Below are positions 7,709 to 15,443 of a stretch of 64,000 nucleotides of DNA, one piece after another. Position 1 is the stretch's first letter, and every line of letters begins with the position of its first letter. The notes under the pieces are model-generated. The model saw nothing but the letters and a program-made list of their open reading frames with translations, did not search any database and was not told the origin of the DNA. Origin of the DNA: Gaiellasilicea sp963789355 (GTDB lineage: Bacteria; Actinomycetota; Thermoleophilia; Gaiellales; Gaiellaceae); the NCBI GenBank assembly GCA_963789355.1, contig CAWBKK010000010.1, forward strand, positions 310,001 through 374,000, read 5' to 3'. The position numbers and the translations under genes are program-made.

Positions 7709-9469
7709 GTGAGCGCCGTCCCCTATCGCCGCACGTTCGTCCGCCTGCTCGGATTCCTGCGGCCATACCGCTGGTCGCTCGCCGTCTCGACGATCCTCGC
7801 CGTGCTCTCGCAGGCGGCTGCGATCGCGATCGTGCTCCTCGTCGGCGAGGCGATCGAGGGGATCGAGGCGCAGCGCGGCACGACAGCGCTCGCCTGGATC
7901 GTCGTCGCGATCTCGGCGGTCGGCGTCGTCAAGGCAGCGCTGATGCTCGGCCGCCGGATCATTTCCGGGCGCCAGGCACTCGGGATCGAGAAGGACATGC
8001 GCGAGGGCCTCTACGGCCACCTGCTCCGGCTCTCCTTCGGCTTCTACGACCGCCACCAGACCGGCCAGCTGATGTCCCGGGCGACGATCGACCTCCAGTC
8101 GGTCCGCTTCTTCCTCGGCTTCGGCCTGATCTTCTTCTTCCAGCACGTCCTCACCGTCGTCTCCGTGATGGCCGTCCTCTTCGTCGTCGAGTGGCGGCTG
8201 GCCCTGATCGCGCTCGCGATCACGCCCGTGATCGTCGCCGTCGCCTACCGCTACAGCCACGTCTCGCACCCCGTCCTCCGTGAGGTGCAGCAGAAGCTCG
8301 GCGACGTCGCGACGGTCACCGAGGAGTCGATCGTCGGCGTCCACGTCGTCAAGGCCTTCGCCCAGGAGGACCGCCGCCAGGCGCAGTTCGAGCGCGCGTC
8401 CGGCGCCGTCTTCGAGCAGACCGTCCGCGCGTTCCGCCAGCGCGCCCTCTACGTGCCGCTGCTCTCGTTCCTGCCGCTCCTCGCACAGGGTGCGGTGCTG
8501 CTCGCCGCCGGCCGGATGGTTGTCAACGGCTCGCTCGGCCTGCCCCAGTTCTTCGTCTTCAACCTGCTGCTCGCCATGCTGATCGTGCCCCTTCGAAGCC
8601 TCGGGATGTGGATCGGCCAGGCGCAGAGGGCCACGGCGTCGGGTGAGCGGATCTTCGAGGTGATGGACGAGCCGGAGGGCGTCGACGACCGCCCCGGCGC
8701 CGGCGAGCTCGTCCCCGGGCCAGGCGAGATCCGCTTCGAAGGCGTGACATTCGGCTACGCCGCCGGTCGGCCGGTGCTCGAGGAGATCGACCTCACCCTG
8801 GCGCCCGGGAGAACGGTCGCCCTGATCGGCCACACCGGCTCCGGCAAGACGACGCTCGCCGCGCTCGTGCCGCGCTTCTACGACGCGACCGTGGGGCGCG
8901 TCCTCGTCGACGGCGTCGACGTCCGCGACGTCACTCGCCGCTCGCTCCGGCGCGAGATCGGCGTCATCTCCCAGGATCCGTTCCTCTTCTCCGCGAGCGT
9001 CCGCGAGAACATCGCCTTCGGCGTCCTCGAGGCGACGCCCGAGCAGGTCGAGCGCGCCGCCCGCGCCGCGCAGGCGCACGAGTTCGTGCTGGAGCTCCCG
9101 GACGGCTACGACACGGTCATCGGCGAGCGCGGGATCACGCTCTCCGGCGGCCAGCGCCAGCGGCTCGCGATCGCCCGCGCGCTCGTGATCGACCCGCGGA
9201 TCCTGATCCTCGACGACGCGACCGCGTCCGTCGACGCGACCACTGAGGCCCGGATCCGCGACGGGCTCGCCGCGGCGACGCGCGGCCGGACGACGATCAT
9301 CATCGCCCACCGGCTCTCGACGATCGCGCTGGCCGACGAGGTCGTCGTCCTCGAGCACGGGCGGATCGCGGCCCGCGGGACGCAGGCCGAGCTGCTGACC
9401 ACGAGCGCGGTCTACCGGGAGATCCACGAGCATGGCCTGCTCCAGGGGCTGCTGAAGGAGACAGCGTGA
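7709..9469 (+). CDS. ABC exporter half-transporter, degenerate-site subunit
   Basis: A 586-residue type IV (exporter) half-transporter: six transmembrane helices in the first 320 residues, then an ATPase domain with Walker A GHTGSGKT, signature LSGGQRQ and Walker B ILILDDATASVD. The position of the catalytic glutamate is Asp, which is typical for one subunit of heterodimeric multidrug or lipid exporters. The partner at 9564 supplies a normal DE Walker B but an altered signature, so the pair should make one consensus and one degenerate ATP site. The GTG start follows a TAGATT -10 box by 6 nt. Substrate unknown. Confidence 0.92.
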   Translation: MSAVPYRRTFVRLLGFLRPYRWSLAVSTILAVLSQAAAIAIVLLVGEAIEGIEAQRGTTALAWIVVAISAVGVVKAALMLGRRIISGRQALGIEKDMREGLYGHLLRLSFGFYDRHQTGQLMSRATIDLQSVRFFLGFGLIFFFQHVLTVVSVMAVLFVVEWRLALIALAITPVIVAVAYRYSHVSHPVLREVQQKLGDVATVTEESIVGVHVVKAFAQEDRRQAQFERASGAVFEQTVRAFRQRALYVPLLSFLPLLAQGAVLLAAGRMVVNGSLGLPQFFVFNLLLAMLIVPLRSLGMWIGQAQRATASGERIFEVMDEPEGVDDRPGAGELVPGPGEIRFEGVTFGYAAGRPVLEEIDLTLAPGRTVALIGHTGSGKTTLAALVPRFYDATVGRVLVDGVDVRDVTRRSLRREIGVISQDPFLFSASVRENIAFGVLEATPEQVERAARAAQAHEFVLELPDGYDTVIGERGITLSGGQRQRLAIARALVIDPRILILDDATASVDATTEARIRDGLAAATRGRTTIIIAHRLSTIALADEVVVLEHGRIAARGTQAELLTTSAVYREIHEHGLLQGLLKETA

Positions 9470-9475
9470 GTACGG

Positions 9476-9546
9476 CCCCGGAGAGACGGGTGCCGCGAGC
9501 GGCGTCAGGCGGCTGCGGAGGCCGGCTCCGCCGGCCGGGAGCCGCC
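9476..9546 (+). repeat. Structured interspersed repeat, copy 2
   Basis: Lies between the two exporter genes. It shares with copy 1 the block CCCGGAGAG, a GTGCCGC stretch and a GC-rich hairpin with identical inner stem GGCCGGC-TCC-GCCGGCC (9520-9536). The outer stem is GGCGGCT (9508-9514) with AGCCGCC (9540-9546): both sides differ from copy 1 but pairing is kept. The large first stem of copy 1 has no equivalent here. Confidence 0.7.
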
Positions 9547-9563
9547 GCCGGCGAGGGGCGCGC

Positions 9564-11372
9564 GTGAAGATCTGGCAGGCTGGGTCGCACCTCTCGGAGG
9601 AGCGCGGCGGCGACGTCCGCGACTGGTCGTGGCAGCGCACCCGCCGCCGGCTGGGCCTGCTCGTCCGGCTGGCGCTGCCCTACCGCGGCCGCACGATCCT
9701 GTCGCTGGCGACGCTGCTCGCGTACACGCTCGTCGCGCTCGCGCCGCCCTACCTCGCGAAGCTTGCGATCGACCAGGGAATCCAGGAGCTCGATCTCGGC
9801 AAGCTGACCTGGATCATCGTCCTCTTTCTCGGCTCGGCAGTCCTCGCGCTCGTGCTCTCCTCGGCGAACACGTATCTGACGGGCTGGGTGGGCGAGCGCA
9901 TCCTCGCCGACCTCCGGAACAAGCTCTTCGCGCACCTGGAGCGGCTCTCGCTCGGCTTCTACGAGCGCAACCGGGCGGGCGTGATCATCAGCCGGATCAC
10001 GAACGACGTCGAAGCGCTCGACCAGCTCGTCACCGACGGCGTCACGAGCCTGATCCAGAACACGCTCCTGCTGCTCGGCACCGCGATCGTCCTCTTCTTC
10101 CTCGACTGGCGGCTCGCCCTGGCGACCCTGACCGTGCTGATCCCGATGGCGCTCGTGACGGCCTGGTTCCGGAGCCGCTCGAACCGGGCCTACCGGCGCG
10201 TGCGCGAGCGGCTCGGCCTCGTCACGGCGACGCTCGCCGAGGACATCGCCGGGATGCGCGTCGTCCAGTCGTTCACGCGCGAGCCCGTGCAGGAGCGCGC
10301 CTTCCACGGCGTCAACGACCGCTACCGGGCCGCGAACTACGAGACGACCGTCCTCAACGCGATCTACTTCCCCGCGGTCGATCTGCTCGCCTCGGCCGCC
10401 ACCGCGATCGTCTTCGGCTACGGCGGCTGGCTCGTCTACCACGGCGACATGAGCACGGGCACGCTCTTCGCCTTCGCGCTCTACCTCTCGAACTTCTTCG
10501 ACCCGATCCAGCAGCTCTCCCAGCTCTACAACACGTTCCTCTCCGCGATCGCGGCGCTCGACAAGATCATCGGCGTGCTCGACGAGGAGCCTCAGGTCGT
10601 CGATCCCGCCGGGGCCCGAGAGCTGGGCCGGATCGACGGTCGCGTCCACTTCGAGAACGTCCGCTTCGGCTACGGCCCCGAGTTCCCGGAGGTGCTGCAC
10701 GGGCTCGAGCTCGACGTCCCGGCGGGCACGACGGTGGCGCTCGTCGGCCACACCGGGGCGGGCAAGTCGACGATCGCGAAGCTGATCGCCCGCTTCTACG
10801 ACCCGACCGAAGGACGGATCACGATCGACGGCACCGACCTGCGCGAGGTGACGCAACACTCGCTCCGCCGCCAGCTCGGGATCGTCCCCCAGGAGGGCTT
10901 TCTCTTCGGCGGCACCGTCGCCGAGAACATCGCGTTCGCGCGTCCGGACGCTCACCGGGCCGAGATCGAGGCCGCCGCGGTGGCCGTCGGCGCCGAACGC
11001 TTCATCGTCGAGCTCGAGGACGGCTACGAGACCCAGCTCGGCGAGCGCGGAACCCGCCTCTCGCTGGGCCAGCGCCAGCTCGTCGCGTTCGCCCGGGCAC
11101 TCCTCGCGGATCCGCGGATCCTGATCCTCGACGAGGCAACGTCGTCGGTCGACATCGGCACGGAGCGCCAGATCGAACAGGCGCTGCGCAAGCTCCTGGC
11201 CGGCCGGACCGCATTCGTGATCGCGCACCGGCTCTCGACGATCCGCGACGCCGACCTGATCGTCGTCCTCGAGCACGGCCGCGTCGTCGAGCAGGGGACG
11301 CACGAGGAGCTGATCGCCCGGCGTGGCCTCTACACGAGCCTCTACGGCGACTGGGCCGCCGAGGTCGCCTAA
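9564..11372 (+). CDS. ABC exporter half-transporter, consensus-Walker B subunit
   Basis: A 602-residue exporter half-transporter with about 45 residues before the first membrane helix, six helices to about residue 340, Walker A GHTGAGKS, Walker B LILDEATSSVD and the switch histidine in IAHRLSTI. The signature is LSLGQRQ instead of LSGGQ. Together with the Asp-type Walker B of the upstream protein this is the expected asymmetry of a heterodimeric exporter. The GTG start is 94 nt after the first gene; the gap is filled by the structured repeat. Followed within 9 nt by the RDD gene. Confidence 0.92.
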   Translation: MKIWQAGSHLSEERGGDVRDWSWQRTRRRLGLLVRLALPYRGRTILSLATLLAYTLVALAPPYLAKLAIDQGIQELDLGKLTWIIVLFLGSAVLALVLSSANTYLTGWVGERILADLRNKLFAHLERLSLGFYERNRAGVIISRITNDVEALDQLVTDGVTSLIQNTLLLLGTAIVLFFLDWRLALATLTVLIPMALVTAWFRSRSNRAYRRVRERLGLVTATLAEDIAGMRVVQSFTREPVQERAFHGVNDRYRAANYETTVLNAIYFPAVDLLASAATAIVFGYGGWLVYHGDMSTGTLFAFALYLSNFFDPIQQLSQLYNTFLSAIAALDKIIGVLDEEPQVVDPAGARELGRIDGRVHFENVRFGYGPEFPEVLHGLELDVPAGTTVALVGHTGAGKSTIAKLIARFYDPTEGRITIDGTDLREVTQHSLRRQLGIVPQEGFLFGGTVAENIAFARPDAHRAEIEAAAVAVGAERFIVELEDGYETQLGERGTRLSLGQRQLVAFARALLADPRILILDEATSSVDIGTERQIEQALRKLLAGRTAFVIAHRLSTIRDADLIVVLEHGRVVEQGTHEELIARRGLYTSLYGDWAAEVA

Positions 11373-11381
11373 CCTGTCCGT

Positions 11382-11840
11382 GTGACCGTCCCTGCCGATC
11401 CCGCCTCAGGCCGCGAGCTCGCGAGCTGGGGGCGCCGGCTCGCGGCCCTGCTCGTCGACGTCGCCGTGCTCGTGCTCGTGATCGCAGCCGCGCTGCTGGC
11501 GTCCGGCCTCCAGGCCGACGAGCTGCGCGCACGGATCGAGGACGGTGAGACGCTGCTCGTCGTGTTCCTCTTCCTGATCCCCGAGGCGATCTACCACACC
11601 GCGCTGATCGGCTCGCGCAGCCAGACGTTCGGGAAGATGGCGCTCGGGATCAAGGTCGTCGACGCCGAGAGCCGCGCGCCGATCGGCTATCCGCGGGCGT
11701 TCACGCGCTGGCTCTCGACGGCCGCGCTGCGGGCGCTCTTCACCATTCCGTCGATCGTCGACCACCTCTGGCCGCTGCGTGACACGCGAAAACAGACCCT
11801 GCACGACAAGCTCGCCCGCAGCGTCGTGGTGCGCACCTGA
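11382..11840 (+). CDS. RDD-family membrane protein
   Basis: A 152-residue membrane protein with the RDD signature near the N-terminus (GRRLAALLVDVAVLVLVIAA), a second hydrophobic segment (LLVVFLFLIPEAIYHTAL) and the conserved QTFGKMALGIKVVDAES loop followed by a C-terminal amphipathic/TM region ending in TLHDKLARSVVV. RDD proteins have been linked to Na+ transport in some bacteria, but most are uncharacterised. The GTG start follows a TAACCT box (11370-11375) by 6 nt, which overlaps the exporter stop, so it may have its own promoter as well as riding on the exporter message. The stop and the next start share TGATG. Confidence 0.82.
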   Translation: MTVPADPASGRELASWGRRLAALLVDVAVLVLVIAAALLASGLQADELRARIEDGETLLVVFLFLIPEAIYHTALIGSRSQTFGKMALGIKVVDAESRAPIGYPRAFTRWLSTAALRALFTIPSIVDHLWPLRDTRKQTLHDKLARSVVVRT

Positions 11841-12718
11841 TGGATCTGGACAAGGAGACCGAGGAGCGGATCGAGGAGCCCGTCTCCGAGGAGGCCGTCC
11901 GCGAGACGCGGCTCACGCCGGCGGAGGCGGTCGAGAAGATGCGCGTCAACCTGCCGGTGCGCGGCAACCGGAAGCTCCGCAAGCTGGTCGAGCGCGTGAA
12001 CGAGGACAAGCAGGTGAAGGCGTGGTGGCACGTCTCGAACGTGAACGCCGTCGTCCGGATGGAGATCAACGACCACTCCTGGGTGCACATCCAGATCGTG
12101 GCCAACATCGCGCTCAAGCTTCTCCGCCAGCTGACGAAGCACGGGATCGAGCCGTCGGCCGTGCGCGACTTCGGGCTCGAGCAGGACGACGCCGAGGTGA
12201 TCGTGGCGCTGTCGGCGCTCTTCCACTGCGTCGGCATGTCGGTGCACCGGCACGGCCACGAGGACTTCTCGCTCTTCCTCTCCGAGCCGAAGATCCGCGA
12301 GCTGCTGGCCGGGATCTACGCCGAGCCGGAGCTGACGGTGATCGTCTCGGAGGTGCTGCAGGCGATCACGAGTCACCGCGCTGACGGGCAGCCGCTGGCG
12401 CTCGAGGCCGGGATCCTGCGCGTGGCGGACGCGCTCGACATGGCCGAGGGCCGCTCGCGGATCCCGTTCGAGAAGGGCCGCGTCTCGATGCACTCGCTCT
12501 CGGCCGCTGCGATCGACGACGTCTCGATCAAGGACGGCGAGGCGCGGCCGGTGATGATCGAGATCGTGATGAACAACTCGTCCGGCCTCTTCCAGGTCGA
12601 CGGGCTCCTGAAGGCGAAGCTGCGCGGATCCGGCCTCGAGCCTTACGTCGAGGTGATCGCCCACATCGACACGGAGGCCGAAAAACGGCTGGTCTCGACC
12701 TACCGGCTGGAAACGTAG
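11840..12718 (+). CDS. HD-superfamily hydrolase-like protein with altered HD doublet
   Basis: A 292-residue cytosolic protein resembling the COG3294 group of HD-domain proteins. Putative metal-binding residues are the histidine in DHSWVHIQIVANIALKLL, the helix ALFHCVGMSVHRHGHED and the later Asp in RVADALDMAEG. The doublet that names the family reads His-Cys (CAC TGC) instead of His-Asp, so metal binding or catalysis may be changed. The C-terminal third (about 225-292) is a separate alpha/beta region. The ATG overlaps the RDD stop by one base. Substrate unknown. Confidence 0.75.
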   Translation: MDLDKETEERIEEPVSEEAVRETRLTPAEAVEKMRVNLPVRGNRKLRKLVERVNEDKQVKAWWHVSNVNAVVRMEINDHSWVHIQIVANIALKLLRQLTKHGIEPSAVRDFGLEQDDAEVIVALSALFHCVGMSVHRHGHEDFSLFLSEPKIRELLAGIYAEPELTVIVSEVLQAITSHRADGQPLALEAGILRVADALDMAEGRSRIPFEKGRVSMHSLSAAAIDDVSIKDGEARPVMIEIVMNNSSGLFQVDGLLKAKLRGSGLEPYVEVIAHIDTEAEKRLVSTYRLET

Positions 12719-12745
12719 TTGGCTAAACTGCCCGCGAACGCCCGG

Positions 12746-12816
12746 TGCGGGATCGTCTAATGGTAGGACGCCGGACTCTGAATCCGGTAGTCTAGGTTCG
12801 AGTCCTAGTCCCGCAG
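12746..12816 (+). tRNA. tRNA-Gln (CUG anticodon)
   Basis: Folds as a complete cloverleaf: acceptor TGCGGGA pairs with TCCCGCA, anticodon stem CCGGA/TCCGG around CTCTGAA gives anticodon CTG, and the T arm is CTAGG-TTCGAGT-CCTAG. Discriminator base is G; CCA is not encoded. A TAAACT -10-like box at 12725-12730 lies 15 nt upstream. Confidence 0.95.
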
Positions 12817-12825
12817 CTCGATTCG

Positions 12826-12850
12826 AAAAGCCCCGCTCCGGCGGGGTTTT
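12826..12850 (+). terminator. Intrinsic terminator after tRNA-Gln
   Basis: A run of A, stem CCCCGC (12831-12836), TCCG loop, GCGGGG (12841-12846) and TTTT. It begins 10 nt after the tRNA and is a textbook rho-independent terminator. Confidence 0.9.
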
Positions 12851-12909
12851 CTCGTCGAAAAGGCGTCCGGCGCGTCGCATGGAGGCGCCGGCTCTGCTAT
12901 CCCTCCCCC

Positions 12910-13113
12910 ATGCGCTTCGGCCGCCGCTCCGGGCTCGCCCCCCTCGACGAGGCCGCTGCGTACGCGCGCTGCCACGGGACGCGGGACAACGACGTCCGGA
13001 TCGTGAAGCTGCCGCCGCGACGGCCCCGCTACGAGGACGTGCTCACGACCGGCGAGGCCCTGCGCGAGCTCTTCGAGCAGCGGCTCGACGCGCGCGACGT
13101 CGAGAGCCCGTAG
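12910..13113 (+). CDS. Small hypothetical protein
   Basis: A 67-residue, basic-then-acidic soluble protein starting MRFGRRSGLAPLDEAAAYAR and ending in ELFEQRLDARDVESP; I do not recognise a family. The third codon positions are almost all G or C, as expected for a real gene here. No Shine-Dalgarno is seen; a TATCCC hexamer ends 6 nt before the ATG, which would fit a leaderless transcript although the last base is not T. A strong hairpin follows 14 nt after the stop. Confidence 0.65.
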   Translation: MRFGRRSGLAPLDEAAAYARCHGTRDNDVRIVKLPPRRPRYEDVLTTGEALRELFEQRLDARDVESP

Positions 13114-13126
13114 CCGGTCCACGCGA

Positions 13127-13150
13127 AAGCGGGCTCCGAAGAGCCCGCTT
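13127..13150. terminator. Bidirectional hairpin terminator
   Basis: Perfect 10-bp stem AAGCGGGCTC / GAGCCCGCTT with a CGAA loop, lying between convergent genes (stops at 13113 on plus and 13174 on minus). The TT/AA ends give only a short U tract on either strand, but the position and stem strength support termination in both directions. Confidence 0.75.
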
Positions 13151-13173
13151 CCACATCGCTGCCCAGGCGATTT

Positions 13174-13917
13174 CTAGAGGCCCGCGATCCGGGGGCGGCG
13201 GAGATATCCGACCGCCAGGCCGAGGCCGAGCATCAGGACGAGCGCGCCGATCCCCACCGTCAGCGCCTCGTTCCACTCCACCGTCGAGCCGGTGCTCGCC
13301 AGCTCGGGCCGCGGTGCGACGTCCGAGTGAGCGAAGCGATTCGAGAGATCGTCGGGCCGCGCTGCCGCGACTTCCTGCGACTTGACGGCCTCGCCGAGCA
13401 CTCCCTGCGAAACGTATGGAGTCACGGTCGGCTGCTGCTGTGACCGCATCGCATTCGCGATCGCGATCGAGTCACCGTCGGGCCGGCCCACACCCTCGCC
13501 GGGGCGGACGAAGATGTCCGTGAGAAACGGATCGTGGATGGCTTTCGCGGCGGCTGCCTGCGCGTCCGCTTCCGTCAGCAACCCGTGCGACAGGTACGGA
13601 ACCACCTGAACGCTCTCCGCGGCAGCTGCCTGCGCGTCCGCCTCCGTCAGCATCCCATGCGACAGGTACGGAACCACCTGAACGCTCTCCGTGTCGATGA
13701 ACTGCTCGTCACCGCGCGGAATGCCTGCCGAGAGCGGGACACCCGTCTCGGGATCGACGAGTCCCGACCACCCGCCGGCCGTGACATAGCGGGATCCACT
13801 CGTACCTTCGTCGAACTTCGCCGCGGCGACGGACGTGCGACCTGCGAGCATCGCAACCGTAAACGCGAGCCCGAGCGCCATCCGGCGGAACCACCGATGC
13901 CTTCTCCGATACGACAT
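13174..13917 (-). CDS. Secreted repeat protein with LAxTG-type cell-wall sorting signal
   Basis: A 247-residue exported protein. Residues 1-33 form a signal peptide (RRRHRWFRR then a hydrophobic core ending in VAAA). Residues 77-124 are two 24-residue tandem repeats beginning ESVQVVPYLSHG and ending TEADAQAAAA, with a degenerate third unit TVTPYVSQGVLGEA at 164-177. The C-terminus reads ELASTGS (206-211), a hydrophobic helix (about 219-239) and a basic tail RRPRIAGL. This is the layout of a sortase substrate; LAxTG is the motif linked to class E sortases. No sortase gene is in the window. AGGAGGAG precedes the ATG, and an ECF sigma gene is divergent. Confidence 0.78.
   Translation of the reverse strand: MSYRRRHRWFRRMALGLAFTVAMLAGRTSVAAAKFDEGTSGSRYVTAGGWSGLVDPETGVPLSAGIPRGDEQFIDTESVQVVPYLSHGMLTEADAQAAAAESVQVVPYLSHGLLTEADAQAAAAKAIHDPFLTDIFVRPGEGVGRPDGDSIAIANAMRSQQQPTVTPYVSQGVLGEAVKSQEVAAARPDDLSNRFAHSDVAPRPELASTGSTVEWNEALTVGIGALVLMLGLGLAVGYLRRPRIAGL
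13546..13689 (-). repeat. Tandem 72-bp coding repeat
   Basis: Two 72-bp units, each encoding 24 residues of the surface protein, nearly identical at DNA level (differences mostly at single bases, for example Met versus Leu in SHGM/SHGL). The similarity suggests a recent in-frame duplication or ongoing homogenisation. Confidence 0.9.
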
Positions 13918-13955
13918 TTTGCTCCTCCTCCTGCTTGATCACTCCCTGAGCCCGC

Positions 13956-13984
13956 AAGACGGTGGAGCACCCGGCTTTCTTCCC
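13956..13984 (-). promoter_or_regulatory. Candidate ECF-type promoter of the surface protein
   Basis: On the minus strand GGGAAG (13984-13979) is followed after 17 nt by CGTCTT (13961-13956), about 40 nt upstream of the surface-protein ATG. This resembles the GGAAC-16/17-GTC form used by ECF sigma factors, and such a sigma gene starts 37 bp away on the other strand. The match is imperfect, so this is a suggestion. Confidence 0.35.
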
Positions 13985-14020
13985 TTTCGTGACGAATCGC
14001 GCTTGAATGGATGCTCGCTC

Positions 14021-14572
14021 ATGACGATGGAGGTCAGTGATGCCCAGCTCGTCGGACGCTGTCGGGCCGGTGAGACGGCTGCCTGGAACGAGCTCGTGGA
14101 GCGCTTCTCGCGCTACGTCTACGCGATCGCCGTTCGTGCCTACCGGCTACCCGAGCACGACGCGGAGGACGTCTTTCAGGACGTCTTCGCCCGTGCCTAC
14201 GAGCGCCTCGGGTCCCTGCGCGACGATGCCGCGATCCGGCCCTGGCTCGCCCAGCTGACCCGGAACGCGTGCGTCGACAGGCTCCGCTCGTCCGCCCGCG
14301 AGCAGCCGGCCGAAGAACCGTCGGTCGAGGAAGCCGACGCGACGCTGGAACGGCTCGACGAGGCGCTCGACGTCCACGAGGGCCTCGAGGCGCTCTCGGG
14401 CGACTGCCGCGAGATCCTCGACCGCTTCTTCGCCCGCGACGAGAGCTACCGGACGATCGGCGAGGCCCTCGACCTCCCGGCCGGCACGATCGCGAGCAGG
14501 ATCTCCCGCTGCCTCGGCAAGCTCCGCGAGCAACTCGAGGGAAGAAAACTCGACGCCGACGCGTCTGGATGA
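14021..14572 (+). CDS. ECF-type RNA polymerase sigma factor
   Basis: A 183-residue sigma-70 family regulator. Region 2 covers about residues 8-88 (LVGRCRAGETAAWNELVERF, then HDAEDVFQDVFARAYERLG and RPWLAQLTRNACVDRLR) and region 4 about 118-175 (LSGDCREILDRFFARDESYR with the helix-turn-helix TIGEALDLPAGTIASRISR). ATG at 14021 is the most upstream plausible start consistent with family length; another ATG follows two codons later, and neither has a good ribosome-binding site. Its stop overlaps the next gene as ATGA. Divergent from the LAxTG protein, which may be its target. Confidence 0.88.
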   Translation: MTMEVSDAQLVGRCRAGETAAWNELVERFSRYVYAIAVRAYRLPEHDAEDVFQDVFARAYERLGSLRDDAAIRPWLAQLTRNACVDRLRSSAREQPAEEPSVEEADATLERLDEALDVHEGLEALSGDCREILDRFFARDESYRTIGEALDLPAGTIASRISRCLGKLREQLEGRKLDADASG

Positions 14573-14844
14573 TTATGAGCGCCCCACTCGGATACGACGA
14601 AGAACGCCTGGGCGAGCTTCTGAGCTCGCTGCCGCCGGCACCTGCCGGGTGGGTCCAGGCGGCGCAGGAGCTGCCGGCCGCACGCCGCGGGCTCGACGTG
14701 ATCGTCGAGCGGGCGCGGGTCGACGCCGAGTTCCGCGTCCTGCTCGTTGCCGACCTCGAGGCGGCGCTCGCTGCGGCAGGCTACGAGCCGACGAACGAGC
14801 TGATCGAGGCCGTTCGGGCTTGCCTGTCCGAGCTCGATCGGTGA
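14569..14844 (+). CDS. Small protein coupled to the sigma factor
   Basis: A 91-residue soluble protein (SSLPPAPAGWVQAAQELPAA near the N-terminus, then helical segments ending LIEAVRACLSELDR). I do not recognise a named family and see no zinc-binding anti-sigma motif or membrane segment. The ATG overlaps the sigma factor stop by 4 nt (ATGA), so the two are made together; a role as partner or modulator of the sigma factor is a reasonable guess only. A second ATG two codons downstream is possible. Confidence 0.7.
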   Translation: MIMSAPLGYDEERLGELLSSLPPAPAGWVQAAQELPAARRGLDVIVERARVDAEFRVLLVADLEAALAAAGYEPTNELIEAVRACLSELDR

Positions 14845-14857
14845 TGCTCACGATCTA

Positions 14858-15436
14858 GTGGCGCTTTACGACCGCGACCTTCGCGTCATGCTCGACGACA
14901 TCGCCGGGCCTTCCCCGGCTCCCGGCGCCGGCGCCGTCTCGGGCGTCGTGATCGCAATGGCGGCGGGCTTGATCGCCTCCGCTGCGCGCCGGTCGACGGA
15001 CTGGGACGAAGGAAAGGGCGTGTCCGCCCAGGCGCAGGCGCTGCGCTCGCGCGTGGAACGGCTCGCAGAGGCCAACGAGGAGGCGTACCTCGAGGCGCTG
15101 GCGCTGATCGAGGGCGCGGCCGCGGACGGCGACCGCGACGAAGCGATCGGCAAGGCGCTCGACACCGCCGCCGAGCTGCCGCTCTCGATCGCGGAGTGCG
15201 CCTACGACGTGGCGCTGCTCGGAGCAGAAGCGGCCCAGTACGCGATCCGGGGCGGCGCGGAGGACGCGGCCGCCGCGTCGATCCTGGCCGAGGCTGCGGC
15301 CCGCTCGGCGGCAGGGCTCGTCGCGGCGAATCTGGTCTCGCGGCCGGACGACGAGCGCGTGCTGCACGCGCAACGGCTCGCCGACGCCGCAACGACCGCC
15401 GCCAAGCGGGCCGTCGCGGCATCGGCTGCCCGGTAG
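14858..15436 (+). CDS. Formimidoyl-THF cyclodeaminase-like protein
   Basis: A 192-residue helical protein of the cyclodeaminase family, which turns formimino-THF into methenyl-THF plus ammonia. The signature region is DDIAGPSPAPGAGAVSGVV followed by long Ala-rich helices and the terminal RLADAATTAAKRAVAASAAR. In the family the first segment usually reads SPTPGGGSVAA; here one glycine is replaced (PGAGAV). It would complete the histidine route whose other enzymes lie at 0-5.3 kb, but it is 9.6 kb away and not in that operon. GTG start without an obvious ribosome-binding site. Confidence 0.72.
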   Translation: MALYDRDLRVMLDDIAGPSPAPGAGAVSGVVIAMAAGLIASAARRSTDWDEGKGVSAQAQALRSRVERLAEANEEAYLEALALIEGAAADGDRDEAIGKALDTAAELPLSIAECAYDVALLGAEAAQYAIRGGAEDAAAASILAEAAARSAAGLVAANLVSRPDDERVLHAQRLADAATTAAKRAVAASAAR

Positions 15437-15443
15437 GGGCCGC

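Noticed and set aside
13546..13689. CRISPR-like direct repeats
   Set aside because: The two 72-bp units are contiguous without spacers and encode in-frame repeats of a surface protein.
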